Below the pieces are notes generated by a model, which saw only the letters and a list, made by a program, of their open reading frames with translations, searched no databases and was not told the DNA's origin. The translations under genes were made by a program, and so were the position numbers. Positions 20,919 through 27,957 of a stretch of DNA of 64,000 nt are shown here, piece after piece (positions within the stretch are counted from its first letter, which is position 1; every line of letters begins with the position of its first letter). The stretch spans positions 1 to 64,000 of the forward strand of contig JAPPGB010000102.1 of NCBI GenBank assembly GCA_028821475.1. The letters run 5' to 3'. Source of the stretch: Spirochaetaceae bacterium. Lineage in GTDB: Bacteria > Spirochaetota > Spirochaetia > SZUA-6 > Bin103.

Positions 20919-20947
20919 TTGACACGATTCTCGGGTTTCACTAGTTT
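20919..20947 (+). promoter_or_regulatory. vapBC promoter, leaderless
   Basis: TTGACA (20919-20924), 17-bp spacer, TAGTTT (20942-20947), then 6 nt to the ATG at 20954. The same arrangement and similar bases recur at 21805-21833 before the truncated antitoxin copy. Confidence 0.75.
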
Positions 20948-20953
20948 CGTGAC

Positions 20954-21196
20954 ATGAAGAACGTGACGGTTTCGTTGCCGGAAGACACCGCGCGGTGGCT
21001 GCGTGTAGCGGCAGCCAAGGCCGACCGCAGCGTGTCCGGCTGGCTGGCCGAGCTACTCGACAAGATGCGGCATCAGGAGGATGAGTACGAGACAGCGATG
21101 GCACGCTACCTGGCGATGAAACCTCGCAAGCTGCAGTGGGTCGACGGTCGCAAGCCGACCCGTGATGAGTTGCATGACCGGGCCAGTTTTCGTTGA
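20954..21196 (+). CDS. vapB: Ribbon-helix-helix antitoxin (VapB-like)
   Basis: An 80-residue antitoxin. The N-terminal MKNVTVSLPEDTARWLRVAAAK and SVSGWLAELLDKMR form a ribbon-helix-helix DNA-binding domain. The C-terminal half (EDEYETAMARYLAMKPRKLQWVDGRKPTRDELHDR) should wrap the toxin. It is transcribed from a leaderless promoter that the RHH dimer probably represses. It overlaps vapC by 23 bases. A degraded second copy that lost the RHH half lies at 21839. Confidence 0.85.
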   Translation: MKNVTVSLPEDTARWLRVAAAKADRSVSGWLAELLDKMRHQEDEYETAMARYLAMKPRKLQWVDGRKPTRDELHDRASFR

Positions 21197-21641
21197 CACC
21201 AACGTACTCGTCTACCGTCACGACTCCGCAGACGCTGCCAAGCAGACACGTGCGGAGAGCTGGATCACCTGCATCGCCGAACTTCGGGCCGGGCGGCTGA
21301 GCTTCCAGGTTCTCCAGGTACTGTACGCCACGCTTACGCGCAAGCTGCAGCCGAACCTTGAGCGGCAGGAAGCGCGCGAGATAGTCGAGCTCCTCGCGTC
21401 CTGGAACCCGCTCGCCATAGACCTGCCCCTGATCAAGCGAGCTTGGGATCTACAGGATCGCTACTCGCTGTCCTGGTGGGACGCGCTCATCGTGGCAGCG
21501 GCGCAGGCCAGCGACTGCCGTGTGCTGCTGACCGAGGATTTGCAGCACGGCCAGAGGTTTGGGAGGGTGCGTGTGATCGATCCGTTTGCGTCCCCGGAGC
21601 GGTCGCCGGCGGAGCTCCTCGCGTCGGTGAGAGCAGACTAG
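21174..21641 (+). CDS. vapC: PIN-domain toxin (VapC-like)
   Basis: A 155-residue PIN-domain RNase toxin. Acidic residues: D8 in VFVDTNVLVY, D103 in SLSWWDALIVAAA, and E121/D122 in LLTEDLQHG. The second acidic position, usually Glu in a QVLxE(F/L)Y context, is Val49 here (LSFQVLQVLYATLTRK), so the metal site may be altered. I chose the ATG at 21174; in-frame GTG and ATG codons lie at 21162 and 21165. Overlap with the antitoxin and shared promoter indicate a normal VapBC operon. Confidence 0.85.
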   Translation: MTGPVFVDTNVLVYRHDSADAAKQTRAESWITCIAELRAGRLSFQVLQVLYATLTRKLQPNLERQEAREIVELLASWNPLAIDLPLIKRAWDLQDRYSLSWWDALIVAAAQASDCRVLLTEDLQHGQRFGRVRVIDPFASPERSPAELLASVRAD

Positions 21642-21804
21642 CTCCGTGGCACAGCGCCGGCGGCAACGACGCTCGACATGGGGTCGACAACACAGACCAT
21701 CTGTCCGGGATACCGCCCCGTTTGCCTGTTCCGCCACTTTCACCAGACCGCATCGCTCGATCGCGAAGATGGCGTGCTCAATCTTACTGGTTGATATCGG
21801 CCCG
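21642..21804. other. Intergenic stretch between vapC and antitoxin relic
   Basis: About 160 bases with no gene or hairpin that I can support; composition falls from the GC-rich background toward the lower-GC cassette that follows. Confidence 0.4.
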
Positions 21805-21833
21805 TTGACACGACTCTCACCCGTCGCTATCTT
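21805..21833 (+). promoter_or_regulatory. Duplicated antitoxin promoter
   Basis: TTGACA (21805-21810), 17-bp spacer, TATCTT (21828-21833), 5 nt to ATG 21839. The run GTTGACACGA-T/C-TCTC is shared with the vapB promoter. Confidence 0.65.
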
Positions 21834-21838
21834 CGAGT

Positions 21839-22057
21839 ATGAACTGCAGGCACCGAATGCGTCGTCAAGATGACCAGTACGAAGCAGCGATGGAGCGCTG
21901 TCTGGCGATCGAACCACGCAACTTTGAATGGGTGGACGGACGCCAGCCCACCCGCGACGAACTGCATGCCAGAGCCAACGTCTCTGAGGCTAGCGCAGCT
22001 TGTTCTTCTGAACATCAGACGGGACCGCCGGACCTACGGTCGAGGAAAGCTCCGTGA
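21839..22057 (+). pseudogene. Truncated antitoxin copy lacking the RHH domain
   Basis: After a short start (MNCRHR), the frame reads MRRQDDQYEAAMERCLAIEP, then RNFEWVDGRQPTRDELHAR. This aligns residue for residue with the C-terminal half of the VapB at 20954 (MRHQEDEYETAMARYLAMKP, RKLQWVDGRKPTRDELHDR). About 35 codons encoding the RHH domain are missing, the frame runs on into unrelated sequence after about 21980, and no PIN gene follows. The promoter and start codon are preserved, so a toxin-binding fragment could still be made. Confidence 0.75.
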
Positions 22058-22341
22058 GGTATGCGCCAGACGAGTTCTCAAGACACGAATATGAGGTAAA
22101 GAACGTCTTTACGGAGGGCGACTCCTTCCCGGCAGTGGTATTCTATCTTCGCTACAATGATTCGGTAGAGATCGACATCGAAGGAGTTCTAAAGAAGACG
22201 GGGTTGTGGAGCGACCCTGACGAATCCGAGCCTCAGCGAACATATCACATGTTGTTTGAGATTGCACCTCGCAATGGAGATGCCGGGACAGTTGATCTCT
22301 ACGTCCGCCGATTCGTCGCCGAGTACAGGAAGAACACTTGA
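22054..22341 (+). CDS. Unknown protein, first gene of low-GC cassette
   Basis: A 95-residue soluble protein: FSRHEYEVKNVFTEGDSFPAVVFYLRYNDSVEIDIEGVL, then a polar segment and TYHMLFEIAPRNGDAGTVDLYVRRFVAEY. It looks like a small alpha/beta or all-beta fold; no motif is recognised. GTG start with GAGGAAAG about 7 nt upstream. Its GC content is clearly lower than the flanking genes. The stop overlaps the next start (TTGA), so it is coupled to the 164-residue protein. Confidence 0.6.
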   Translation: MRYAPDEFSRHEYEVKNVFTEGDSFPAVVFYLRYNDSVEIDIEGVLKKTGLWSDPDESEPQRTYHMLFEIAPRNGDAGTVDLYVRRFVAEYRKNT

Positions 22342-22832
22342 TCACCGTCACCGCTACCGTTCCGGAAGAGTTGCCACATGTACCCGGATTATCGCCGGAC
22401 AATTTGGAGATCATACGCAATCATCCTTTGGCTAGTTTCCATAAGTTGGTGTCGAATCTCTGTCTCAACTTGAACGTATCGAAGCAACTCGATGACTTTA
22501 GGGCTCTGCAGGATGGCTGGCTTGAAGGTGAGGGCGTTGCACCGCCCACACCGGGTCTCGATTGGCTGTCTGAAGGTTTCGCACAACACTTCCCCTGGGA
22601 CCTTAGACCGCCGTATATCTACCCCACCGTAGCAGGTGGAGTTCAAGCCGAATGGTCGCTCGGCTCGAACGAAGTCTCGCTCACGATAGACCTCGAGTCT
22701 CATTTCGGTGAATGGCACGAACTCGACTTGGAAACCGGCGCTGTCCACGAACGAAGACTGAATTGCGATCTCACAAGCCACTGGGTGTGGTTGGTGTCTC
22801 GCTTGCAGTCCCTGGACTCGGATGACGCGTGA
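22338..22832 (+). CDS. Unknown protein, second gene of low-GC cassette
   Basis: A 164-residue protein. Key stretches are FRALQDGWLEGEGVAPPTPGLDWLSEGFAQHF, PPYIYPTVAGGVQAEWSLGSNEVSLTIDLE and GEWHELDLETG. The pattern (dgWldGeG..P...gl.wl, then PyiyPt..GGvqaEWs) looks like a conserved family of small bacterial proteins that I have seen only as hypothetical; I cannot name a domain. TTG start overlapping the previous stop, and its own stop overlaps the next GTG. Low GC like its partners. Confidence 0.65.
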   Translation: MITVTATVPEELPHVPGLSPDNLEIIRNHPLASFHKLVSNLCLNLNVSKQLDDFRALQDGWLEGEGVAPPTPGLDWLSEGFAQHFPWDLRPPYIYPTVAGGVQAEWSLGSNEVSLTIDLESHFGEWHELDLETGAVHERRLNCDLTSHWVWLVSRLQSLDSDDA

Positions 22833-23197
22833 CGCAAGACTCGTTGCTGTTTCGACAAGTGAATCCGAATTTTGTTCGCGAAGGAAGGATCACCTCCCAA
22901 GTCTTCAAGCCTACGCCAAAGGACGGGAAGCTACTCTCAGTCTACGACGGTGAATTGATCACAGCACAGAACTCATACATGCACTACACTGTTCGATTAG
23001 GCTTCTCTTCGTTGGGTGTCGTGGCTGTGACCCCGGCGGAATGTGGCAAACTGGATTTGCGAGTTAACTCCGACCCGATTCCTTTTCCCGAACATGCAGT
23101 GATCGATTTCCGTGGCTATTCCAATAATCAGATAACCAGTAAGGCCAAGTACTTGAAGGATGCTGCTGTGACGCGCGGTTGGGAGTACACGCGTTGA
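22829..23197 (+). CDS. Unknown protein, third gene of low-GC cassette
   Basis: A 122-residue protein: SLLFRQVNPNFVREGRITSQVFKPTPKDGKLLSVYDGELITAQ, HYTVRLGFSSLGVVAVTPAECGKL, DPIPFPEHAVIDFRGYSN, KAKYLKDAAVTRGWEYTR. Conserved-looking His, Cys and Asp residues are present, but I do not recognise a catalytic motif. The Q-V-N-P start with TSQ.F.PTP.D..LLSVYDG suggests a compact enzyme- or inhibitor-like fold. GTG start overlapping the previous stop (GTGA). The tight coupling of three unknown genes suggests that their products act together. Confidence 0.65.
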   Translation: MTQDSLLFRQVNPNFVREGRITSQVFKPTPKDGKLLSVYDGELITAQNSYMHYTVRLGFSSLGVVAVTPAECGKLDLRVNSDPIPFPEHAVIDFRGYSNNQITSKAKYLKDAAVTRGWEYTR

Positions 23198-23415
23198 AAT
23201 AGCGTGCAGGAACTTATGAATCCTGTGCGCTGCTGACGCGTTTTCGCGCCATTCCGGCGTGCCCGCAATCCAACGACGCTGTTCGTGCGCCGGGTCTCGA
23301 GTAGATCGTGACGCGGCCGCCAAGCCGTCGACTACTACCTATAGCGCCCGGGCGCGAAGTACGCGCGGCTCGGTTCACCCGTCGTTTGACCCTACTTGCA
23401 CGCGGGCCCAAATGC

Positions 23416-23421
23416 TAAGAT
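23416..23421 (+). promoter_or_regulatory. -10 element TAAGAT, leaderless start
   Basis: TAAGAT ends 8 nt before the ATG at 23430; the -35 is unclear. Confidence 0.4.
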
Positions 23422-23429
23422 CGGACTGG

Positions 23430-24737
23430 ATGGAGAGGCGGCCCAACCTGTTGCTGTTGATTCCGGATCAGCACCGTGCCGACTGGGTGGCCGGCGGCGG
23501 CCTGCCGCTGCGTACGCCGGCGCTGCAGCGGCTGGCGGAGCGCGGCGTGACCTTCGAGCGCGCCTACTGCACGTCGCCGCTGTGCGCTCCGTCGCGGGCG
23601 TCGCTCGCCTCCGGACGCCACTACGCGCACTGCGGCGTGCCCGACAACACGCGCAACTACCCGCTCGAACAGCCGACCTTCTACCAGGCGCTGCGCGGCG
23701 CCGGCTACCGGGTCGCCGGGGTGGGCAAGTTCGACCTGCACAAGGAGGTAGGGGATCCGGCGGGCGCTTGGTGGGAGCTGGACGGCTCGCGCCTGCTCGA
23801 CGAGTGGGGCTTTACCGACGGCATCGACAGCGAGGGCAAGCTGGACGGCAGCAATTCGTACCGCGGCGCCGGCGGCCCGCGCGGTCCCTACCTGAAGATG
23901 CTGCGCGACCGCGGCCTGGCCGACCGGTACGTGCACGAGCACGCCACCCGCGGCGAGCACCTGAACGCCTACACGACCGCCCTGCCGGACGACGCCTACG
24001 GCGACAACTGGGTGGCGGGCAACGCCCTGCAGGTGCTCGATGGGTTACCGCGTGGGGCGCCGTGGTTCCTGCAGGTGAACTTCCTGGGGCCGCACGACCC
24101 GTTCGACGTGACCGCCGCGATGCGCGCCCGCTGGGAGCAAGTTGAGTTCCCGCCGCCGCATGCCAGCGAACACCCGGACCGCGCCGGCCTGCTGCGGGCC
24201 CGGCAGAACTACGCCGCCATGATCGAGAACATCGACGCCTGGTGCGGGCGCATCCTGGAGGCGGTGGCGGCGCGCGGCGAGCGGGACGACACCGTGGTGG
24301 TGTACGCCTCCGACCACGGCGAGATGCTCGGCGACCACGGGCGCTGGGGCAAGAGCACCTGGCGCGAGGCGGCGGTGCGCATCCCGCTGGTGGTCGCGGC
24401 GCCGCGCGGGGGTGCGGCGGGGGTCTCGACGGACGCGCTGGCGAGCCTGCACGACCTGGCGGCCACGTTCCTGGACTGGGCCGGGGTAGCGCCGCTGCCC
24501 GGCATGGACGCGGTGTCGCTGCGCCCGCTGGTGGAGGGGAGGCGCGCGGCGCACCGCCCGGTGGCGGTGAGCGCCCTGGGCGACTGGCGCATGGTCACCG
24601 GCGAGCGCCACAAGCTGGTGGTCAGCCCGTCGCACCCGCCGCTGCTGTTCGACCGCGCCGCCGACGAATGGGAGGACCACAACCTGGCCGCCGACCGGCC
24701 CGAGGTGGTCGACGAACTGCGCATGCACCTGGTGTGA
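23430..24737 (+). CDS. Sulfatase (formylglycine-dependent)
   Basis: A 435-residue alkaline-phosphatase-fold sulfatase. Metal ligands D13-Q14 (LIPDQHRADW), the formylglycine site C52-A-P-S-R56 in CTSPLCAPSRASLASGR, and the C-terminal metal site in VVYASDHGEMLGDHGRWGKST. Canonical CxPSR indicates post-translational conversion of Cys to formylglycine by a sulfatase-modifying enzyme, which is not in this window. No signal peptide, so cytoplasmic. It hydrolyses a sulfate ester; ENIMT..LGDHG-type proteins include choline and glycan sulfatases. Start at ATG 23430, 8 nt after a TAAGAT; an in-frame ATG at 23412 is upstream of that element. Confidence 0.9.
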   Translation: MERRPNLLLLIPDQHRADWVAGGGLPLRTPALQRLAERGVTFERAYCTSPLCAPSRASLASGRHYAHCGVPDNTRNYPLEQPTFYQALRGAGYRVAGVGKFDLHKEVGDPAGAWWELDGSRLLDEWGFTDGIDSEGKLDGSNSYRGAGGPRGPYLKMLRDRGLADRYVHEHATRGEHLNAYTTALPDDAYGDNWVAGNALQVLDGLPRGAPWFLQVNFLGPHDPFDVTAAMRARWEQVEFPPPHASEHPDRAGLLRARQNYAAMIENIDAWCGRILEAVAARGERDDTVVVYASDHGEMLGDHGRWGKSTWREAAVRIPLVVAAPRGGAAGVSTDALASLHDLAATFLDWAGVAPLPGMDAVSLRPLVEGRRAAHRPVAVSALGDWRMVTGERHKLVVSPSHPPLLFDRAADEWEDHNLAADRPEVVDELRMHLV

Positions 24738-24813
24738 GCCCCGTCCGGCGCCGGGCCGGAAGCGCCTTCGTGGGATTACCCGGTGCCGGTGAGGCGCGTC
24801 GATGGCGCGCCGT

Positions 24814-25836
24814 TCAGTCGACGGCGACGACCGCCTTGATCACGCCGCTTTCGAGGCGGGTGTAGGTGGGGAAGTCGGCGATCAGCTCGCTGAAGGTGCT
24901 GCGGTGGGTGATCCACGGCGCGGTGTCGATGCGGCCCTCCTCGATGTGCTCGATGATGGCGCGGAAGTTGGCCGGCACCGAGTTGCGGGTGCCGCGCACG
25001 GTCAGCTCCGGCTTGTGGATCGCCATGTGCGGGAACGACAGCTCGCCGGCGGTGAGGCCGACGTAGACCAGCGTGCCGGTGGGGGCGATGTAGTTCACCG
25101 CCTCCGACATGGAACGGTTGGACCCGGTGGCGTCGAACACCACGTTGGGCAGCTCGCCGCCGTTCAGCTCGCGGAGCCGGCCGCCGATGTCGCCCCGCGC
25201 CACCAGCGTGTGGTCGCACCTCATCACGTCCTTCGCGAAGCGCAGCCGTTCCCCGTTGAGGTCCATGAAGATGGAGGCGGCGCCGCTCAGGCGGACGAAC
25301 TCGTAGGTGGCCAGCCCGATCGGGCCGGCGCCGATGATCAGCGCGGTGTCGTCCGGGCCGGGCGCGCCGCGGTCCACGGCGTGGGCGCCGATGCCGAGTG
25401 TTTCCACCAGCGCGAGTTGCTCGAACTCCAGCTTCGTGGAGACGTGCAGCTTGCGCGCCGGCAGCAGGAAGCGCGGGCGCATGCCGCCGTCCGTGTGCAC
25501 GCCGAGCACCTCCAGAGTGTCGCAGCAGTTGGGCGCCCCGCGCCGGCACGCCAGGCAGCCGTCGATGCAGTCCAGGTAGGGTTCCACCGAGCAGCGGTCG
25601 CCCGGCGCGACGCCGGTAACGCCGTCGCCCACCGCCACCACCTCCACGCCGAGCTCGTGGCCGAGGATGCGCGGATAGGTCATGAGCGGCATCTTGCCGA
25701 AGTAGCCGCTGACGTCGGTGCCGCAGATGCCGATGTTGTGCACCTGCACCAGCGCCTCGCCGGGGCCGGGGTCGGCTGGCGGCGCGACGTCGATCATCTC
25801 GAAGCGCTGCGGTTGGCGCAGACTGATTGCCTTCAT
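24814..25836 (-). CDS. Zinc-dependent alcohol/sugar dehydrogenase (MDR family)
   Basis: A 340-residue medium-chain dehydrogenase. Catalytic zinc site Cys in GICGTDVSGY and GHE in RILGHELGVEVVAVG; structural zinc loop C-x-x-C-x-x-C-x7-C in CIDGCLACRRGAPNCC; NAD motif ALIIGAGPIGLATYEFVRL with Asp in FMDLNGERL. Closest in style to sorbitol/threonine-type dehydrogenases. Start at MKAISLRQP (25836). It sits 4 bases after a sugar isomerase-type gene on the same strand, so it probably oxidises a polyol or sugar in the same pathway. Confidence 0.9.
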   Translation of the reverse strand: MKAISLRQPQRFEMIDVAPPADPGPGEALVQVHNIGICGTDVSGYFGKMPLMTYPRILGHELGVEVVAVGDGVTGVAPGDRCSVEPYLDCIDGCLACRRGAPNCCDTLEVLGVHTDGGMRPRFLLPARKLHVSTKLEFEQLALVETLGIGAHAVDRGAPGPDDTALIIGAGPIGLATYEFVRLSGAASIFMDLNGERLRFAKDVMRCDHTLVARGDIGGRLRELNGGELPNVVFDATGSNRSMSEAVNYIAPTGTLVYVGLTAGELSFPHMAIHKPELTVRGTRNSVPANFRAIIEHIEEGRIDTAPWITHRSTFSELIADFPTYTRLESGVIKAVVAVD

Positions 25837-25840
25837 GGGT

Positions 25841-26695
25841 TCACTCCTCCAGGTAGGCGCGGTAGCTGTTGATGGAGCGGCGCGCGGCCGCCTCCGGATC
25901 GGGGTACGGGAATGCCTCCACCGCCGCCCAGCCGCGGTATCCGGCGGCGCGCAGTGCGGCCGCGATCGGCCCGTACGACAGGTGGCCGCAGCCGGCCGGA
26001 CGCCGGTTGCTGTCCACGAAGTGAATATGGCCGAGGCGCGGCGCGGCGGCAACGAGGGAGGCGGCGACGTCGGTCTCCTCGATGTTCATGTGGAACAGGT
26101 CGGCGAGCAGGCCGATGCGGCCGCTGCCGGTGCGCTCGATCACCTCGCCGCCCTGCGCGAGCGTGTTGCACAGGTCGGTCTCGTAGCGGTTGAGCGGCTC
26201 CAGCACCAGCCGGCCGTCCGCCGCCGCGGCAACCTCGCCGAGTTGCGCCATGCTGTCGACCAGCCGGGCCAGCGCCTCCGCGCGCGCCTCGCCGGGCACT
26301 GCGCGGCCCTGCACCGAGCCGACGATGGCTGGCGCGCCGAACGGCGCCGCCAGCTCGATGACCGCGCGCACGTAGTCGACGGCGCGCCGCCGCCCGGCCG
26401 CGTCGGGATCGGCCAGCGACAGGCCGTGCACTACCCCGCCGGCCCCCGTGCCAACCGCCGCCAGGGCCAGCCCGTGGTCGTCCAGGGCGGAGCGCAGCTC
26501 GTCCACCGGCACCCCGGCCGCGGTGTGCGGGAACACCTCCAGGCCGTGGAAGCCGAGGCGCGACGCCGCCGCACAGGCGGCCGTGATGCCATCCCAGAAT
26601 ATGAACGGCCCGCCGCGCACTTCCGGCACCAGGCTTACGGTCACGGCCGCGCGCACGGCGGGTTGCGCTGCAGGCGCTCGATCACTTCGATTCAC
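25841..26695 (-). CDS. Sugar phosphate isomerase/epimerase (AP endonuclease-2 TIM barrel)
   Basis: A 284-residue xylose-isomerase-like TIM barrel. GFHGLEVFPHTAAG, the metal Glu in LVLEPLNRYE, LLADLFHMNIEE with Asp/His ligands, RLGHIHFVDSNRRPAG and the late Glu in GWAAVEAFPYPDPE are all typical (hydroxypyruvate isomerase/tagatose-3-epimerase branch). GTG start at 26695; the first ~15 residues are a polar lead-in. It is the upstream member of the pair with the zinc dehydrogenase. Confidence 0.88.
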   Translation of the reverse strand: MNRSDRAPAAQPAVRAAVTVSLVPEVRGGPFIFWDGITAACAAASRLGFHGLEVFPHTAAGVPVDELRSALDDHGLALAAVGTGAGGVVHGLSLADPDAAGRRRAVDYVRAVIELAAPFGAPAIVGSVQGRAVPGEARAEALARLVDSMAQLGEVAAAADGRLVLEPLNRYETDLCNTLAQGGEVIERTGSGRIGLLADLFHMNIEETDVAASLVAAAPRLGHIHFVDSNRRPAGCGHLSYGPIAAALRAAGYRGWAAVEAFPYPDPEAAARRSINSYRAYLEE

Positions 26696-26909
26696 AACAG
26701 GTTCCTCTCTTTCAGTATCGGTTCATCCACCCCGGCGGTCGCGCGGGCGCCGCGGGCGCAACCTGCCAGCGACGGATGGCGCGTGTCGACCCGCACCGGG
26801 GCGCCGGACGCACCGCGGGTCGATCGTTCCGCGCATTCGGCGGCATGGCGCGCCAGCGTGGCGGCGCGGGCGCCGGCGAGGCGCCGCCTTCCGCGAAGCG
26901 CGGTGCACC

Positions 26910-27758
26910 TTAGCCGGCTGTGTCGGCCGCGGCCGAGTCGAGCACGGCCTTCAGGTAGCGCAGGTCCATCTTGCTCATCGCGATCACGTCCTCCACCGGC
27001 TCGTCGTATTCGCTGTGCACGCTCATCACGCCGGTGAATCCGATCCGCCGCAGAGTGGAGAGTGCGGCGCCGTAGTCGGCGAAACCGCGCCCGAGCGGTA
27101 CCGTGAAGGTCCGATTCGGCTCGCCGCGCCCCCACCAGCCGCGACGGTCCGGCACCGCGACGCGCAGCAGGTCCTTGCACGCCACGCATGCCAGGTATTC
27201 GCGCACCATCTCCAGCGCCATGGCGATCGGCTCGCCGCACACCGCCAGGTGGCCGGGATCGGCGAACACGCCGACGTAGGCGGCGTCGAAGTCCTGTACG
27301 ATGTGCATCATCTGCGAGGAGTTCATGCCCAGCGAGTGGCCGGAGTGGTTGTGCACCACCGTCTTGACGCCGTACTGGCGCGACCAGTCGGCGAACGTGG
27401 CCAGCCAGTCGCGGATCTCGATGATCTGGTCCCAGAAGCGCCGCTCCGGATCCCAATGCCAGTAGCCGAGCTTGAGGTGGCCGACGCCCGCCGCCCCGCA
27501 CGCCTCGTAGAACGCCTCGGCGCGCGGACTGTCGGGCGAGGTAAGGCTCGTGGGCGCGGTAACCAGCGGAATAGCCAGGCCGGCGTCGGCGAAGCGGCGC
27601 GCCGCGGCCGGCAGTTCGGCGGTCATGTTGTCGGGGTTGACCGGATAGCCGGGCCGTACCGCCAAATCCGCGCCCTGCACGCCGACCTCGGTGAGCGCGG
27701 CAATCACCTCGTCCAGGGACAGCCCCTGCAGGTGCTTGGTAAACATCACGAACTGCAT
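26910..27758 (-). CDS. Sugar phosphate isomerase/epimerase (TIM barrel), second paralogue
   Basis: A 282-residue TIM-barrel isomerase/epimerase relative. LSLDEVIAALTEVGVQGADLAVRPGYPV, metal-site candidates HNHSGHSLG, VGVFADPGHLAVCGEP, and the terminal Glu in GVMSVHSEYDEPVEDV. It is distant in sequence from its neighbour at 25841. Start at MQFVMFTKH (27758), since the upstream frame lacks fold character. A 214-base space separates it from the neighbour, holding no gene I can support. Probably acts on a ketose or inositol derivative. Confidence 0.87.
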   Translation of the reverse strand: MQFVMFTKHLQGLSLDEVIAALTEVGVQGADLAVRPGYPVNPDNMTAELPAAARRFADAGLAIPLVTAPTSLTSPDSPRAEAFYEACGAAGVGHLKLGYWHWDPERRFWDQIIEIRDWLATFADWSRQYGVKTVVHNHSGHSLGMNSSQMMHIVQDFDAAYVGVFADPGHLAVCGEPIAMALEMVREYLACVACKDLLRVAVPDRRGWWGRGEPNRTFTVPLGRGFADYGAALSTLRRIGFTGVMSVHSEYDEPVEDVIAMSKMDLRYLKAVLDSAAADTAG

Positions 27759-27957
27759 CGCCGCGCAGCCTACGGCGCGGCGCGGCGCCTGGCAACCCGC
27801 GTCGGTCAAACGCGGTCGGTAATGTACCAGTCACGCACCGCCAACACTCTGGCGGCACGGCGGCCGCTCGCGACGGCCGCGGACAGACGCGGCACGACTC
27901 GCGCCGATTCGGCGCTGCCCCGGCGCGGCGATTGAAGTAACTTTGGGCGGGTCAGAC

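Noticed and set aside
23300-23420. Short palindrome GCGCCCGGGCGC before the first sulfatase as an operator
   Set aside because: Such GC palindromes are common by chance here and it lies too far from the -10 to assign a role.
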